Source: Rhizobium sp. L1K21 (GTDB lineage: Bacteria > Pseudomonadota > Alphaproteobacteria > Rhizobiales > Rhizobiaceae). Taken from it: a stretch of 64,000 bases of DNA. Under the pieces are notes generated by a model. That model ran no database searches. It saw only the letters and a list, made by a program, of their open reading frames with translations, and was not told where the DNA came from. This document shows, piece by piece, positions 43,462 to 52,763 of the stretch (the first letter of the stretch is position 1; each line of letters starts with the position of its first letter). Both the position numbers and the translations under genes were made by a program. The stretch is taken from NCBI RefSeq assembly GCF_024055895.1, contig NZ_JAMXLE010000001.1:1054001-1118000 (forward strand), given 5' to 3'.

Positions 43462-43806
43462 AGCAAATCTTTTGCTGCGCCGCAGAAGAAAGCGCAAACC
43501 GAGAACATTGTGCGCGGACTCAAGGGTATGAAATTTCTCCGCTTTCTCTCAGTGATACGGAGAGGTGAAAAAAATTTCCAACGCCTGGCCGTATTTTGGC
43601 CAATGTGCCATTTTGAAACAGTGTTAAGATTTTGAAAATCATACGCTTTACGCGGTTTTGCGTCGCTTTTGGGTTGAAAATCGTTGTGCGCCGCACGCAA
43701 CCGAAAATCGGCACCTTGCGTGATCGGCGTCGCCGGTTAAGCTTACGGTGGACCTGACGCGCACCGAACAGAAACAACAAAAGCGCGCACCGAAGAGAAA
43801 CAATAA
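43462..43806. other. Intergenic stretch, no gene or clear signal seen
   Basis: About 345 bases between the small-peptide promoter and the antiporter ribosome binding site. No supported coding sequence, hairpin with T-run or tRNA was found. It is somewhat richer in A/T than its neighbours and should hold the antiporter promoter. Confidence 0.4.
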
Positions 43807-43818
43807 AGGAGAGGAAGG

Positions 43819-45246
43819 CTGAGCAACGTTGCAGCGGTAAGCGCCACAGTGGAAGGCGCGTCGGCCCATACCGGCGAATTGATCTCGATTGCAGCGGTGA
43901 TTGCCGTTGCGGCTTTGCTGGGTCTCGGCTTCATGCGGTTGCGGCAGCCGCCGCTTGTGGGTTTCATTCTGGCTGGTGTGGCGCTGGGGCCGACCGGAGC
44001 GGGGCTGATTGCCAATTCTTCCAATGTTTCGCTTTTGGCCGAGATGGGGGTCGTCGTTCTTCTGTTTTTCATCGGCATGGAACTGTCGATCAAGGCGTTT
44101 GTGCTGACGCTTCGCCAGGCGCTTCTGGTGACCGGCGGGCAGATTGGCGCTGCCATGGTGGCGGGCCTTCTCATCGTTCTCGTCACCGGAGCCAGCCTGA
44201 GTGAAGCCGTCATCATGGGCTTCATCATCGCGCTTTCCTCCACGGTCGTGGCCATGAAAATGCTGGAGGATATGAAGGTGCTGCGCGGAGAGCCGGGCAG
44301 GGTGGCCATCGGCGTTCTGATTGCGCAGGATATCGCCGTTGTGCCGATGCTGATTTTCGTGTCGAGCATGTCCGGCGACAGTACCGATTATGGTGCCGTC
44401 ATTCTGCGCATGGCCGTGGCGGTCGGTTTGCTGGGTGGTTTGCTCTGGTGGTTCGGCCGGCACAGCAAGATACGTGTCCCCTATGCCAATGAGATTTCCG
44501 AGAAGATCGAGCTTCTGGCCCTTGGATCGCTGGCTGTCTGCTTCGCCGCCGCATCCATTTCCGGTCTCATGGGGCTTTCGCCGGTTTATGGTGCGTTTCT
44601 GGCGGGCATCGTGATCGGCAATTCGACCCTGCGTTCACGGGTCATTCCCGTCATCGAACCGATCCAGAGCATTCTGCTGGTGGTTTTCTTCCTTTCCATC
44701 GGGCTCCTGATCGATCTGGATTTCATCTGGGCGCATATCTGGCAGGTCTTGGCGGCCTCGATCATCGTTGTGGCGGCCAAGTCTATCCTGAACATTTTCC
44801 TGCTCAGGCGCACGGGCGCAAAGCCTGAGACGGCGCTGATTGCCGGGCTTTCCATGGCGCAGATCGGTGAGTTTTCATTCGTTCTCGCATCCGCCGGTTT
44901 TGCGTCGGGCGTGCTCGGCGGCGATCTCTACCGTCTATCGATTGCGGTCACTGCGGTTTCGCTTCTGATGTCGCCCTTGTGGGTCAGCATCATGCACCGG
45001 CTGGAAGGCATTGCTGCGAAGGGGCTGGAAAATTACCGTGAGGCGCTGTCTGAGGCCTATGCCGAAGAGCTGCAGGATATGCAGCGCGGGGGAGCGGCCC
45101 TTTTCAAGGTCAAGCACAGTGTGAACGTGCGCTATCGTGCCGTGCGCAAGGCAGCCTATCTTCGCCGCGCTGGTAAAAGCGCCAAAGCGGCGAGGCATGA
45201 TGCGCCAAAAACAGAAGAGAAGCCTAGCGGAGCGCCCGTAGAATAG
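43819..45246 (+). CDS. CPA2-family monovalent cation:proton antiporter (KefB/YbaL-like)
   Basis: The polytopic membrane protein carries about 12-13 helices and CPA2 features such as PPLVGFILAGVALGP, FFIGMELSIK, LSSTVVAMKML, QDIAVVPML and MAQIGEFSFVLAS. It exchanges K+ or Na+ for H+. It ends soon after the membrane domain and lacks a complete TrkA-N domain. The start is unusual: AGGAG (43807-43811) lies seven bases before CTG 43819, giving 475 residues (SNVAAVSATVEG...). The first conventional codon is GTG 43849, which has no ribosome binding site, and an in-frame stop lies at 43804. The gene overlaps the convergent transglycosylase gene by 23 bases. Confidence 0.83.
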   Translation: MSNVAAVSATVEGASAHTGELISIAAVIAVAALLGLGFMRLRQPPLVGFILAGVALGPTGAGLIANSSNVSLLAEMGVVVLLFFIGMELSIKAFVLTLRQALLVTGGQIGAAMVAGLLIVLVTGASLSEAVIMGFIIALSSTVVAMKMLEDMKVLRGEPGRVAIGVLIAQDIAVVPMLIFVSSMSGDSTDYGAVILRMAVAVGLLGGLLWWFGRHSKIRVPYANEISEKIELLALGSLAVCFAAASISGLMGLSPVYGAFLAGIVIGNSTLRSRVIPVIEPIQSILLVVFFLSIGLLIDLDFIWAHIWQVLAASIIVVAAKSILNIFLLRRTGAKPETALIAGLSMAQIGEFSFVLASAGFASGVLGGDLYRLSIAVTAVSLLMSPLWVSIMHRLEGIAAKGLENYREALSEAYAEELQDMQRGGAALFKVKHSVNVRYRAVRKAAYLRRAGKSAKAARHDAPKTEEKPSGAPVE

Positions 45247-46417
45247 CCGGTGTTGCCCAACCGTCAGCCGGAACGCCGAGGCGCTGCTGTTCCTTTTGCA
45301 GGGCGGCGCGGGTGCCGGAACCGAGAATACCGTCAATCTCGCCGACATCATGGCCGCGCGCCTGAAGGATGGTCTGCAGCTCCTTCATCTGATTGTCGTT
45401 GAGACCGGGTTCAGGGTTGCCGCTGTCATAACGGTCTGCGCCGGCAAGCCTTGTTGCGAAGTATGCGGCGGAGGTGGTGTAGATGAACGACTTGTTCCAT
45501 TCCAGATAGACGTTGAAATTGGGATAGGCGAGGAATGCCGGTCCCTTGCGCCCCTGAGGCAGAACAAGTGCGGCTGGAAGATTGGAAAATTTGGTGTCGC
45601 CGTTGCGCGGCTGCACGCCCATCTGGAACCAATCGCCTGCTGTCAATGTGCCGCCAAGTCCGGTCTTTTCAAACGGCAGGTTCTGCGGGATTTTGACCTC
45701 CTGCAGCCAGGGTTCGCCACGGCGGAAACCGAGGCTCTGAATGAACTTGGCTGCGGTCATGATGACATCGGGGGCGGATTCTTTCAGGCGAACGCGTCCG
45801 TCGCCATCGCCATCGGTGCCGTAGGTCAAGATGTCGCGCGGCAGCATTTGCACCTGTCCGATTTCGCCAGCCCAGGCACCTGTCGTTGTGGTTTCCACAT
45901 CATCGAGTTCATAGAGCTTCAGGAACGCCAGGAGCTGCGGGCGGAAAAGTTCAGGTCTGCGGCAGTCATGGGAGAGGGTTGCGAGCGCGTTGCGCGTGTT
46001 GAAATCGCCCTGGACTGCGCCGAAATCCGTTTCCAGCGCCCAGAAAGCGGTGATGACGGGGGCCGGAACACCAAATTCAGCTTCGGCGCGGGCAAATGTG
46101 TCGGCATATTCCTTCATCTTCCGTTCGCCGATGGTGAGGCGTGCCTGGCTGACGACTCGGCTGGAAAAATCGAGGAAGGTCTGTTTGAACACGCCCTGTG
46201 CGCGGTCACGGCTGAGCACCTTGCGATCGATCGATGCGCCCTTCAACGCGCCCGCGGCAGCCTGTGGCGACACGCCGTTGGCAATGGCTTCCTGCTCAAC
46301 ACCTTTCAAAAAACTCGCGAAATCGCCGTCGCACTGCGCCTGGGCGGCTGCCAGTGCCGGAAACGATGCGGACAGGACGAGGCCGAAAAGCCAGGCGGAC
46401 AGATTTCTTGAAGACAT
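45224..46417 (-). CDS. Lytic murein transglycosylase, MltB-like (SLT_2) with PG-binding domain
   Basis: The 397-residue exported protein has a signal peptide (ending near AAAQA, about residue 27), an SLT_2/MltB catalytic domain with Glu129 in FWALETDFGAVQG and GEIGQVQMLP, and a C-terminal PG_binding_1 domain (MKELQTILQARGHDVGEIDG). It cleaves glycan strands to 1,6-anhydro products in the periplasm. GGGAG lies nine bases before ATG 46417; a second ATG at 46423 is three bases from it. There is no lipobox. Confidence 0.92.
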   Translation of the reverse strand: MSSRNLSAWLFGLVLSASFPALAAAQAQCDGDFASFLKGVEQEAIANGVSPQAAAGALKGASIDRKVLSRDRAQGVFKQTFLDFSSRVVSQARLTIGERKMKEYADTFARAEAEFGVPAPVITAFWALETDFGAVQGDFNTRNALATLSHDCRRPELFRPQLLAFLKLYELDDVETTTTGAWAGEIGQVQMLPRDILTYGTDGDGDGRVRLKESAPDVIMTAAKFIQSLGFRRGEPWLQEVKIPQNLPFEKTGLGGTLTAGDWFQMGVQPRNGDTKFSNLPAALVLPQGRKGPAFLAYPNFNVYLEWNKSFIYTTSAAYFATRLAGADRYDSGNPEPGLNDNQMKELQTILQARGHDVGEIDGILGSGTRAALQKEQQRLGVPADGWATPAILRALR

Positions 46418-46529
46418 GAACATTCACTCCCGGGGATTGGTTTGACGCTATCGAGCCGCTTTTTCGGGCGGATTTACGGCATTCATTCGTGCTGGACTGT
46501 TTTATACGAGGCTGGTGTTTAAAATTGAA

Positions 46530-46557
46530 GGGGCAGCCATCATTCGAAGGCTGCCCC
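46530..46557 (-). terminator. Hairpin after the GH25 gene
   Basis: GGGGCAGCC (46530-46538) pairs with GGCTGCCCC (46549-46557). On the minus strand TTCAATTTTAA follows, an imperfect T-run. Confidence 0.5.
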
Positions 46558-46601
46558 AAAGATCCCCGATAATGTCCGGCTATGTTCGCGCAGTTGAGCA
46601 C

Positions 46602-47378
46602 TCAGTTTGCCGCAGCAACCCAGTTGTTCCAATTGTCGCGTGTGCCGGCGAAAACGTTGATATCCGTGTCACTGCCGATGCCGGGAACCCGGCCGGTGCT
46701 GGTATATTGCCAGAAGGCCCAGCGGCGGGTGTCATAGGTCTTTGAGGGCGGGGCGGCAACCGAGCGAACCCAGAAGTGATAGTCCTCAAAGTGGCCGACA
46801 AGATTGTCCTGATGGAAATCGACTGAGGTGTAGATGATCGGGCGTTTGCCGTAATAGGCCTCAATCCGGTCCATGAAGCGTTTGATCACCGATCGTGCCT
46901 GATCGGGAGACGGCTTAAATTTGCATGTCTTGGACGCGTGATTCCACTCAACATCAAGCACCGGAGGCAGGGTCATGGATTCTCTCGGCACGTTGCGAAT
47001 GAACCAGTCTGCCTGATCGTCCGGCGACGAGCAGAAATAGTAGAAATGGTAGGGAGCATGCGCAAGACCAGCCCGTTGTGCGCCACGCCAATACTCGCCG
47101 AAGCGGGGATCGAGAACGTCCTTGCCTTCCGTCGCCTTGATGAAAGCAAAGGCCACACCCGAACGCTTCACCTGGCGCCAGTCGATATCGCCGTTCCATT
47201 TTGAAACGTCGATTCCATGGACCTCGCGCTTGTGGGGCGTGTCATAGCCGAAATCAATCGGGTCGGTGTCGTGAAAGCGCGACTTGATGGACGCTGTTTC
47301 CATCAAATCGTAATCATTGCCTGCGCATCCCGCGAGGAGCGCAAAAAGAGGTAGCGTTGCCAATAAGAGCTGGCGCAT
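46602..47378 (-). CDS. GH25-family muramidase lipoprotein
   Basis: The 258-residue protein starts with a lipoprotein signal (LLAGCAG; lipidated Cys18) and then a GH25 lysozyme fold: HGIDVSKWNGDIDW with a catalytic Asp, FAFIKATEG, PYHFYYF, LPPVLDVEW with the second acidic residues, and WQYTSTGRVPGI. GH25 enzymes cut the MurNAc-GlcNAc bond. A lipid anchor would keep it at the periplasmic face of a membrane. Confidence 0.9.
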   Translation of the reverse strand: MRQLLLATLPLFALLAGCAGNDYDLMETASIKSRFHDTDPIDFGYDTPHKREVHGIDVSKWNGDIDWRQVKRSGVAFAFIKATEGKDVLDPRFGEYWRGAQRAGLAHAPYHFYYFCSSPDDQADWFIRNVPRESMTLPPVLDVEWNHASKTCKFKPSPDQARSVIKRFMDRIEAYYGKRPIIYTSVDFHQDNLVGHFEDYHFWVRSVAAPPSKTYDTRRWAFWQYTSTGRVPGIGSDTDINVFAGTRDNWNNWVAAAN

Positions 47379-47625
47379 AATGACCTGGATCCCTAACGCA
47401 GAACATATATTTAACGGGAATAGGCCATTTGTAAATCGTGCCTATTCGGTCGTCCGGCCATTTCAACATACCAACGTTAAGAATGTGTTAGGACAATTTG
47501 CTACGAATTTGATTCAATATGTATCGAAAGCGCAGTTGCATGCTTGACCATTCGGACATCGCAACGGCTATATTGCAGTGCATCAATTCCTTTGAACCAC
47601 TTCAGCCTGAAATGGGGGAACTACA

Positions 47626-49050
47626 TTGGGCGAATACGATCTGATCGTCGTGGGAAGCGGCCCGGCGGGGCGACGCGGCGCCATTCAAGCCGCCAAACTG
47701 GGAAAAAACGTTCTCGTTGTGGAAAAGGGCAAACGGGTGGGGGGCGTGTCTGTCCACACCGGAACCATCCCTTCGAAGACATTGCGTGAAACGGCGCTGA
47801 ACCTTTCGGGCTGGCGCGAGCGCGGCTTTTATGGTCGCTCCTACCGTGTGAAACAGGACATTACCGCCGGTGACCTGAGGCGCAGGCTTCTGATTACGCT
47901 TGATCATGAGGTCGAGGTTCTCGAACATCAGTTCGCGCGAAACCATGTTCAGCACATCCGTGCGCATGCGCGTTTCGTCGATGCCCATACGTTGGAAATC
48001 GAGAAGGACGATGGCGAGAAATCATTGGTCACGGGAAAGGCCATCCTGCTGGCCATCGGCACCAGACCGCATCGCCCCGACCACATTCCCTTCGACGGCA
48101 AGCTGGTGCATGACAGCGATGATATTCTCGAAATCGAGCATCTGCCGCGTTCGCTAACCGTGATCGGTGCCGGGGTTATCGGCGTTGAGTATGCGACGAT
48201 TTTCAGTGCGCTCGATATTCCCGTGACGCTGGTTGAGCCGCGTGACGAGATATTGGGTTTCATCGACAAGGAAATTGTCGAGGACTTTATCTACGAAATG
48301 CGTGATCGCAACATGAAGATCCTGCTCGGTCACAAGGCGGAGGCGGTTGCGTGCGATCCGGCCACGCGTCGCTGTCAGGTGACGCTGTCCAATGGACGCG
48401 TCATCCAGTCGGAGATGGTGCTTTATACTGCGGGGCGCACCGGGGCGGTCGATACGCTGAATATCGAGGCGGCAGGCCTAAAGGCGGATTCGCGGGGACG
48501 GCTGGAGGTTGATCCCGAAACATTCCAGACGGAGGTTCCCAATATCTACGCCGCAGGCGACGTTGTCGGCTTTCCAAGCCTTGCCTCAACGTCCATGGAA
48601 CAGGGGCGCATTGCAGCCCGCTATGCTGTCGGCGCACCGGCCAGTGAACCGCCGAACTATTTTCCCTACGGCATTTATGCCGTGCCGGAGATATCCACCT
48701 GTGGTCTCACGGAAGAAGAGGTCAATCAGCGCGGTATACCCTACGAATGCGGGGTCGGGCGCTTTCGGGAAACGTCGCGCGGTCACATTATGGGACTCAA
48801 TACCGGGCTGTTGAAAATGATCTTCTCGACAAAAAGCCGCCGTTTGCTTGGCGTGCATATTATCGGCGAAGGGGCGACGGAGCTTATCCACATCGGGCAG
48901 GCGGTCTTGAACCTCAAGGGAACGGTCGATTATTTTGTCGAGAACACGTTCAACTATCCCACACTTGCCGAAGCCTACAAGATTGCAGGTCTCGATGCGT
49001 GGAATCGGATGGGTGAGAAGCCGCTGACGACCGAACATTCCGACGAATGA
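47626..49050 (+). CDS. sthA: Soluble pyridine nucleotide transhydrogenase (Si-specific)
   Basis: The 474-residue FAD protein of the disulfide-reductase family moves reducing power between NADPH and NAD+. It has the FAD site IVVGSGPAGRRGA, the NAD site IGAGVIGVEYATIF, the FAD motif YAAGDVVGFPSLAS and the C-terminal dimer region FNYPTLAEAYKIAGL. The redox-active CxxxxC pair of lipoamide dehydrogenase is absent: the site reads GGVSVHTGTIPSK, as expected for SthA. The start is TTG 47626 with GGGGGA seven bases upstream. It converges with btaB, only three bases apart. Confidence 0.88.
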   Translation: MGEYDLIVVGSGPAGRRGAIQAAKLGKNVLVVEKGKRVGGVSVHTGTIPSKTLRETALNLSGWRERGFYGRSYRVKQDITAGDLRRRLLITLDHEVEVLEHQFARNHVQHIRAHARFVDAHTLEIEKDDGEKSLVTGKAILLAIGTRPHRPDHIPFDGKLVHDSDDILEIEHLPRSLTVIGAGVIGVEYATIFSALDIPVTLVEPRDEILGFIDKEIVEDFIYEMRDRNMKILLGHKAEAVACDPATRRCQVTLSNGRVIQSEMVLYTAGRTGAVDTLNIEAAGLKADSRGRLEVDPETFQTEVPNIYAAGDVVGFPSLASTSMEQGRIAARYAVGAPASEPPNYFPYGIYAVPEISTCGLTEEEVNQRGIPYECGVGRFRETSRGHIMGLNTGLLKMIFSTKSRRLLGVHIIGEGATELIHIGQAVLNLKGTVDYFVENTFNYPTLAEAYKIAGLDAWNRMGEKPLTTEHSDE

Positions 49051-49053
49051 AGC

Positions 49054-49716
49054 TCAGGCGTCTGCGGGACGCCTGATTTCGATCTGCCAGGCATAACCGC
49101 CGTAAAGGGCTTTGAAGCGACACGTGCCGCCGATCGTTTGCGCTGCCTGCTCCGAGGCTTCCCTGAGGGTTGCTCTTGGGATCACATGAAAAGCTCTCAA
49201 CCAGGCAAAGAGTGCGCGCGAGAAGATGTGCGGCAGTTTTTCCTGTTGGCCGAAATCGACGATGTGCAGCGTGCCACCCGGTGCGAGCGCTTGTGTGGCG
49301 CTCACGATTGTCTGCTCCCATTGCGGGATCATGGAGAGCGCGTAGGAGAGCAGTATGTGGTCGAAGTCTGCCTTTCCGAAGTCGCTGGGTTCGAAACGTG
49401 TGGCATCGCCCGCGACCAGCGTTGCATCGATTTTGCCACGTGCCAAGGTGCGGCGGGCAGAGATGAGCATTTCCTCGGAAATATCGAGACCCGCGAGATC
49501 AAGCTGCGGATAGGTCTTGGCGATCAGCTTCAGATTGCGACCGGTCCCGCAGCCCAATTCCAGCACCCGGTCGCCCGGCTTTGCGTGCATTTCGCGGATC
49601 GTTCTGTCGCGGGCCAACAGATAGTATTTGCGCGTCAGATCATAGATGTGACGCTGCACGCGATACATGCGGTCCATGCGTTTGGCATGGCTTGTGCTGC
49701 TTTCGATGAATGTCAT
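49054..49716 (-). CDS. btaB: BtaB, betaine-lipid N-methyltransferase
   Basis: The 220-residue class I methyltransferase has SAM motif RVLELGCGTGRNL, AGLDISEEML and ALAPGGTLHIVDFG. With BtaA it makes diacylglyceryl-trimethylhomoserine (DGTS), a phosphorus-free membrane lipid used by rhizobia under phosphate limitation: BtaB adds three methyl groups. The ATG at 49716 overlaps the btaA stop (ATGA), which fixes the start; the frame is open upstream inside btaA. Confidence 0.88.
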   Translation of the reverse strand: MTFIESSTSHAKRMDRMYRVQRHIYDLTRKYYLLARDRTIREMHAKPGDRVLELGCGTGRNLKLIAKTYPQLDLAGLDISEEMLISARRTLARGKIDATLVAGDATRFEPSDFGKADFDHILLSYALSMIPQWEQTIVSATQALAPGGTLHIVDFGQQEKLPHIFSRALFAWLRAFHVIPRATLREASEQAAQTIGGTCRFKALYGGYAWQIEIRRPADA

Positions 49717-50960
49717 GCCCGTTTCCGGTAAATGTGAAAGCCGCCATAGATGGCAGAGCGGTCCAGCTTGTGCAGTTCGGCGGAGCGTTCCTCGAGGTAG
49801 TCCCACTGCTCGAGCAACGGACTTGAAAGCTTGACGGGCAAGGGGCTTCGTGCACCGGCTGTGCGGAAAATCACACGGGCATCAGGCCGCGCCGTACGGC
49901 AGATTTCGGTCCACAAGGCATCCACCTGCGCCGGCGTCATCCAGTCTTGTGCGTCCAGCAGAACGAAGCGGTCAACGCTTTGTGCTGCCTTCAAGCCGAG
50001 CATTTCCGTCATGTTGCGGTGATGGACCTTTACGCGATCCGTATTTGCACAGATCTTCGGGTAATTTTCGGCCTTGAGATAGGTCGGTGGTGCGCCTTCG
50101 CCCAAAGTGGGATAGCGACGGGAGAAGGCCTGCCATGCGAAATAGTTTTCCGAGATCGGGAAATCGCAAGCCAGTTTCTTCAAGCGTTCGCGCAGCACCG
50201 AGGCGATGTGGCCATCGGATGCGCCTTCGGCCAACTCGACATATTGTTGCGGGGGAATTCCAAGCCCGAAGAGCGAACTTTTCTGAGCGGTTACCCATCG
50301 GATGAACTTTGTGTCGAAAAGCGGTGCGATGTCGCTTTCGAAAATCTCGCGCTGCTCGTGCAGACTGCGGGCGGTGGTCAAACGCTGCAGGTTTCGGCCC
50401 TTCAGTTTCGCCGCAAGGTGGCCGGCGCCGATGAAGCGGCCAAGCAGGCCGGTTTTGTAGATATCGCGATCGAAAATGGTGATGCGGCGGCGGCCACGCG
50501 CGTCTCTGCCGTTCCAGTATTTGAGGGTATCGGCGTCGAGAAAGGGAGCAATGAAGGTGTCAAAGCTGCGGCTGTTGGTCTTCACGCCGGTGAGTGCAAA
50601 CATGCGCAGCACATCGGCGTGCGACGGCAGGTGTTTGAAAGCGGCGAGCTTCAGCCTGTTGAGCGCGATATGGTGATGGTTGAGATCGACAACATCAATC
50701 TGGCTGGGTTCTGCAGTCAGGTAGGCCAGCATGTTGCAGCCGCCGGAACCGATGGTCGCTATGGTCTGACCCGGTTCCATTTCCATGGCAGCGAGATCAA
50801 CGTCGGGATCTTCCCAAATCTGTGGATAAACCAGACCGGAAAACAACAGGCCGAATAGCCGCTCGGAAAAGCCTTCCTTGCTCAATGCGCGGTGGCGGAC
50901 AAAGGCGGATTTGAGCTGATTGTTCTTTAGATACCCGGTAATTGGCGCCATTCCGGTCAT
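49713..50960 (-). CDS. btaA: BtaA, SAM:diacylglycerol 3-amino-3-carboxypropyl transferase
   Basis: The 415-residue DUF3419-family enzyme transfers the aminocarboxypropyl group of SAM to diacylglycerol, the first step of DGTS synthesis. Features: IWEDPDVDLAAMEMEPGQ, SAM site IATIGSGGCNMLAYL, VDLNHHHIALNRLKLAA and RFVLLDAQDWM. The length equals typical BtaA. ATG 50960 has AAAGG upstream. No Pho box was identified by eye in the short divergent spacer to the GGDEF-EAL gene. Confidence 0.9.
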   Translation of the reverse strand: MTGMAPITGYLKNNQLKSAFVRHRALSKEGFSERLFGLLFSGLVYPQIWEDPDVDLAAMEMEPGQTIATIGSGGCNMLAYLTAEPSQIDVVDLNHHHIALNRLKLAAFKHLPSHADVLRMFALTGVKTNSRSFDTFIAPFLDADTLKYWNGRDARGRRRITIFDRDIYKTGLLGRFIGAGHLAAKLKGRNLQRLTTARSLHEQREIFESDIAPLFDTKFIRWVTAQKSSLFGLGIPPQQYVELAEGASDGHIASVLRERLKKLACDFPISENYFAWQAFSRRYPTLGEGAPPTYLKAENYPKICANTDRVKVHHRNMTEMLGLKAAQSVDRFVLLDAQDWMTPAQVDALWTEICRTARPDARVIFRTAGARSPLPVKLSSPLLEQWDYLEERSAELHKLDRSAIYGGFHIYRKRA

Positions 50961-51135
50961 GCAAAATGCCTTTCTTTCGCAATCGATGGACTCACCCATG
51001 CGGCAAATCAATTGGCGCTCTCTAGTCCCGTTTCGCTACAGATTGATGACGGCTGGGCTGTTGAGCCCGATATCCGATAACAAGATTTTAAGAGTCCAGG
51101 CTCTAAAGTCTGCCTATCTACAAGGAGCCGTTAAC

Positions 51136-52698
51136 ATGATGTTAAGTGTGTTTCTGTCGGACATTAAGCGGCGCTATGCAATCGCCGGTTCGGCAGCCGG
51201 AGCTTTGCTCCCACTATCGTTTTATTCGCTTGATTTGGCAAAAGGCGGAAACCTTGATTTCCTAAGCTGGGCGCTTTCCTCTCCGTCGCAATTTACGCTT
51301 GCTGCCATGCCCGTCTGGTCCGGCCTGGTGGCCCTGCAGTTTGGCAGGGGGCGTACACTGCGCATGGCTGCCGAAAAGGCGCGCCGGGAAGAAGAGAAGC
51401 GCTTGCGCTATGCCGCAACGCATGATGCGTTGACGGGACTTGGAAATCGCGCGGCGCTCGAGGACGATGGAAAACGGCTTCTCAAAGGTGGCGCGTCACC
51501 AGCGTTGCTGCTGCTTGATCTCGATCGTTTCAAATTGGTCAACGACACGCTTGGACACGATGTCGGCGATGCCTTGCTGGTGGAGATTGCAAGCCAGTTC
51601 TTGCGTCTGAAAACCCGCGGCGTTCGTGTTTACCGGCTTGGCGGCGACGAGTTCGTGTTTCTGATTTCGCGTGTCTCCGGCAATGATGATGTTGAAGACT
51701 TGTGCAGCCAGATCAAGGCTATGTTTGCTGCTCCCTTCATTCTTGAGGCGGGACCTGTGCGAAGCGGTGTCAGCATTGGCGTCTCCTATGCAACACCGCA
51801 GACATCCTTTTCCACCGTCTTGAAGAGCGCCGATCTGGCGCTCTATAAGGCCAAGGAGATCGCCGGAAGCGCGCATGTGTTCTACGAACCGGAGATGGCC
51901 GAGGAAGCCTTGAAGCGCGCGCGGCTTGAGCGCGAACTCGTACAGGCAATTGAGACAAACCAGATCTATCTGGAGTTTCAACCGATTGTCGGCGTCGAGA
52001 CGCGTGCAGTGCGTTCATTTGAGGCGCTGGCGCGCTGGCGGCACCCCACGGATGGGTGTTTGATGCCCAAGGACTTCATAGAGGTTGCCGAGCGCACTGG
52101 ACTGATCATTCCGCTCGGACTTCGCATCTTGCAGCTTGCCTGCCGCGAGGCGGTGAAGTGGCCATCGCCGCTGGGTGTTTCCGTAAACATATCGGGCGTG
52201 CAGTTCAAAGACCCGCAATTCCCCGAGATGGTGCAGGAATGCCTGCAATACTACAATCTGGCGCCGGGGCGTTTGACGTTGGAAATTGCCGAATCGGTGT
52301 TTGCGCTGGAGCTTGACGAGATCAAGGCGTGCCTGGAAGAGCTTCGTATGATCGGCGTACGGATCGTGCTCGACGATTTTGGGGCAGGATTTTCCTCCGT
52401 CAACAACATGCGCCGCTTCCAGCTCGATCAGCTCAAGCTTGACCGCTCCTTCGCTGCTGCCATGCTTTCTGATGACGCGGGCAGTTCCGAATTGATGGAT
52501 GTGATGATGCGCTTCGGTGCGACCATGAAGGTCTCAACTGCGATTGAGGGTATTGAAGACGAGCGGCAGATGGAATTCGTCAGCATTCGCGGGGCCTGCG
52601 AGGTGCAGGGATATCTGTTTTCAAGGCCGATTTCCGCCAACAAGGTTGGCGAGCTGATTGCACGTTCTGTCGGTGAGGGAGATATTGCAGCGGCCTGA
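51136..52698 (+). CDS. GGDEF-EAL c-di-GMP protein with N-terminal membrane helices
   Basis: The 520-residue protein has two N-terminal hydrophobic segments (about residues 16-34 and 50-70), then a diguanylate cyclase domain with intact GGDEF (YRLGGDEFVFL) and an EAL domain with SFEALARW, NISGVQF, LEIAES, LDDFGAGFSSV and IEGIED. Both activities could be retained. AAGGAG lies eight bases before ATG 51136. Unusually a TTAA-N7-TTAA element (51131-51145) spans the start codon. It is divergent from btaA. Confidence 0.9.
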   Translation: MMLSVFLSDIKRRYAIAGSAAGALLPLSFYSLDLAKGGNLDFLSWALSSPSQFTLAAMPVWSGLVALQFGRGRTLRMAAEKARREEEKRLRYAATHDALTGLGNRAALEDDGKRLLKGGASPALLLLDLDRFKLVNDTLGHDVGDALLVEIASQFLRLKTRGVRVYRLGGDEFVFLISRVSGNDDVEDLCSQIKAMFAAPFILEAGPVRSGVSIGVSYATPQTSFSTVLKSADLALYKAKEIAGSAHVFYEPEMAEEALKRARLERELVQAIETNQIYLEFQPIVGVETRAVRSFEALARWRHPTDGCLMPKDFIEVAERTGLIIPLGLRILQLACREAVKWPSPLGVSVNISGVQFKDPQFPEMVQECLQYYNLAPGRLTLEIAESVFALELDEIKACLEELRMIGVRIVLDDFGAGFSSVNNMRRFQLDQLKLDRSFAAAMLSDDAGSSELMDVMMRFGATMKVSTAIEGIEDERQMEFVSIRGACEVQGYLFSRPISANKVGELIARSVGEGDIAAA

Positions 52699-52763
52699 GG
52701 CCGCCGGTCATATTTGCGTCCTGTCCGTGAGAACCGGCAAAATGCGTACCCTGCAACGACAGA

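Noticed and set aside
47477-47491. TTAA-N7-TTAG as a CtrA site before sthA
   Set aside because: The right half site is incomplete and the gene has no known cell-cycle link.
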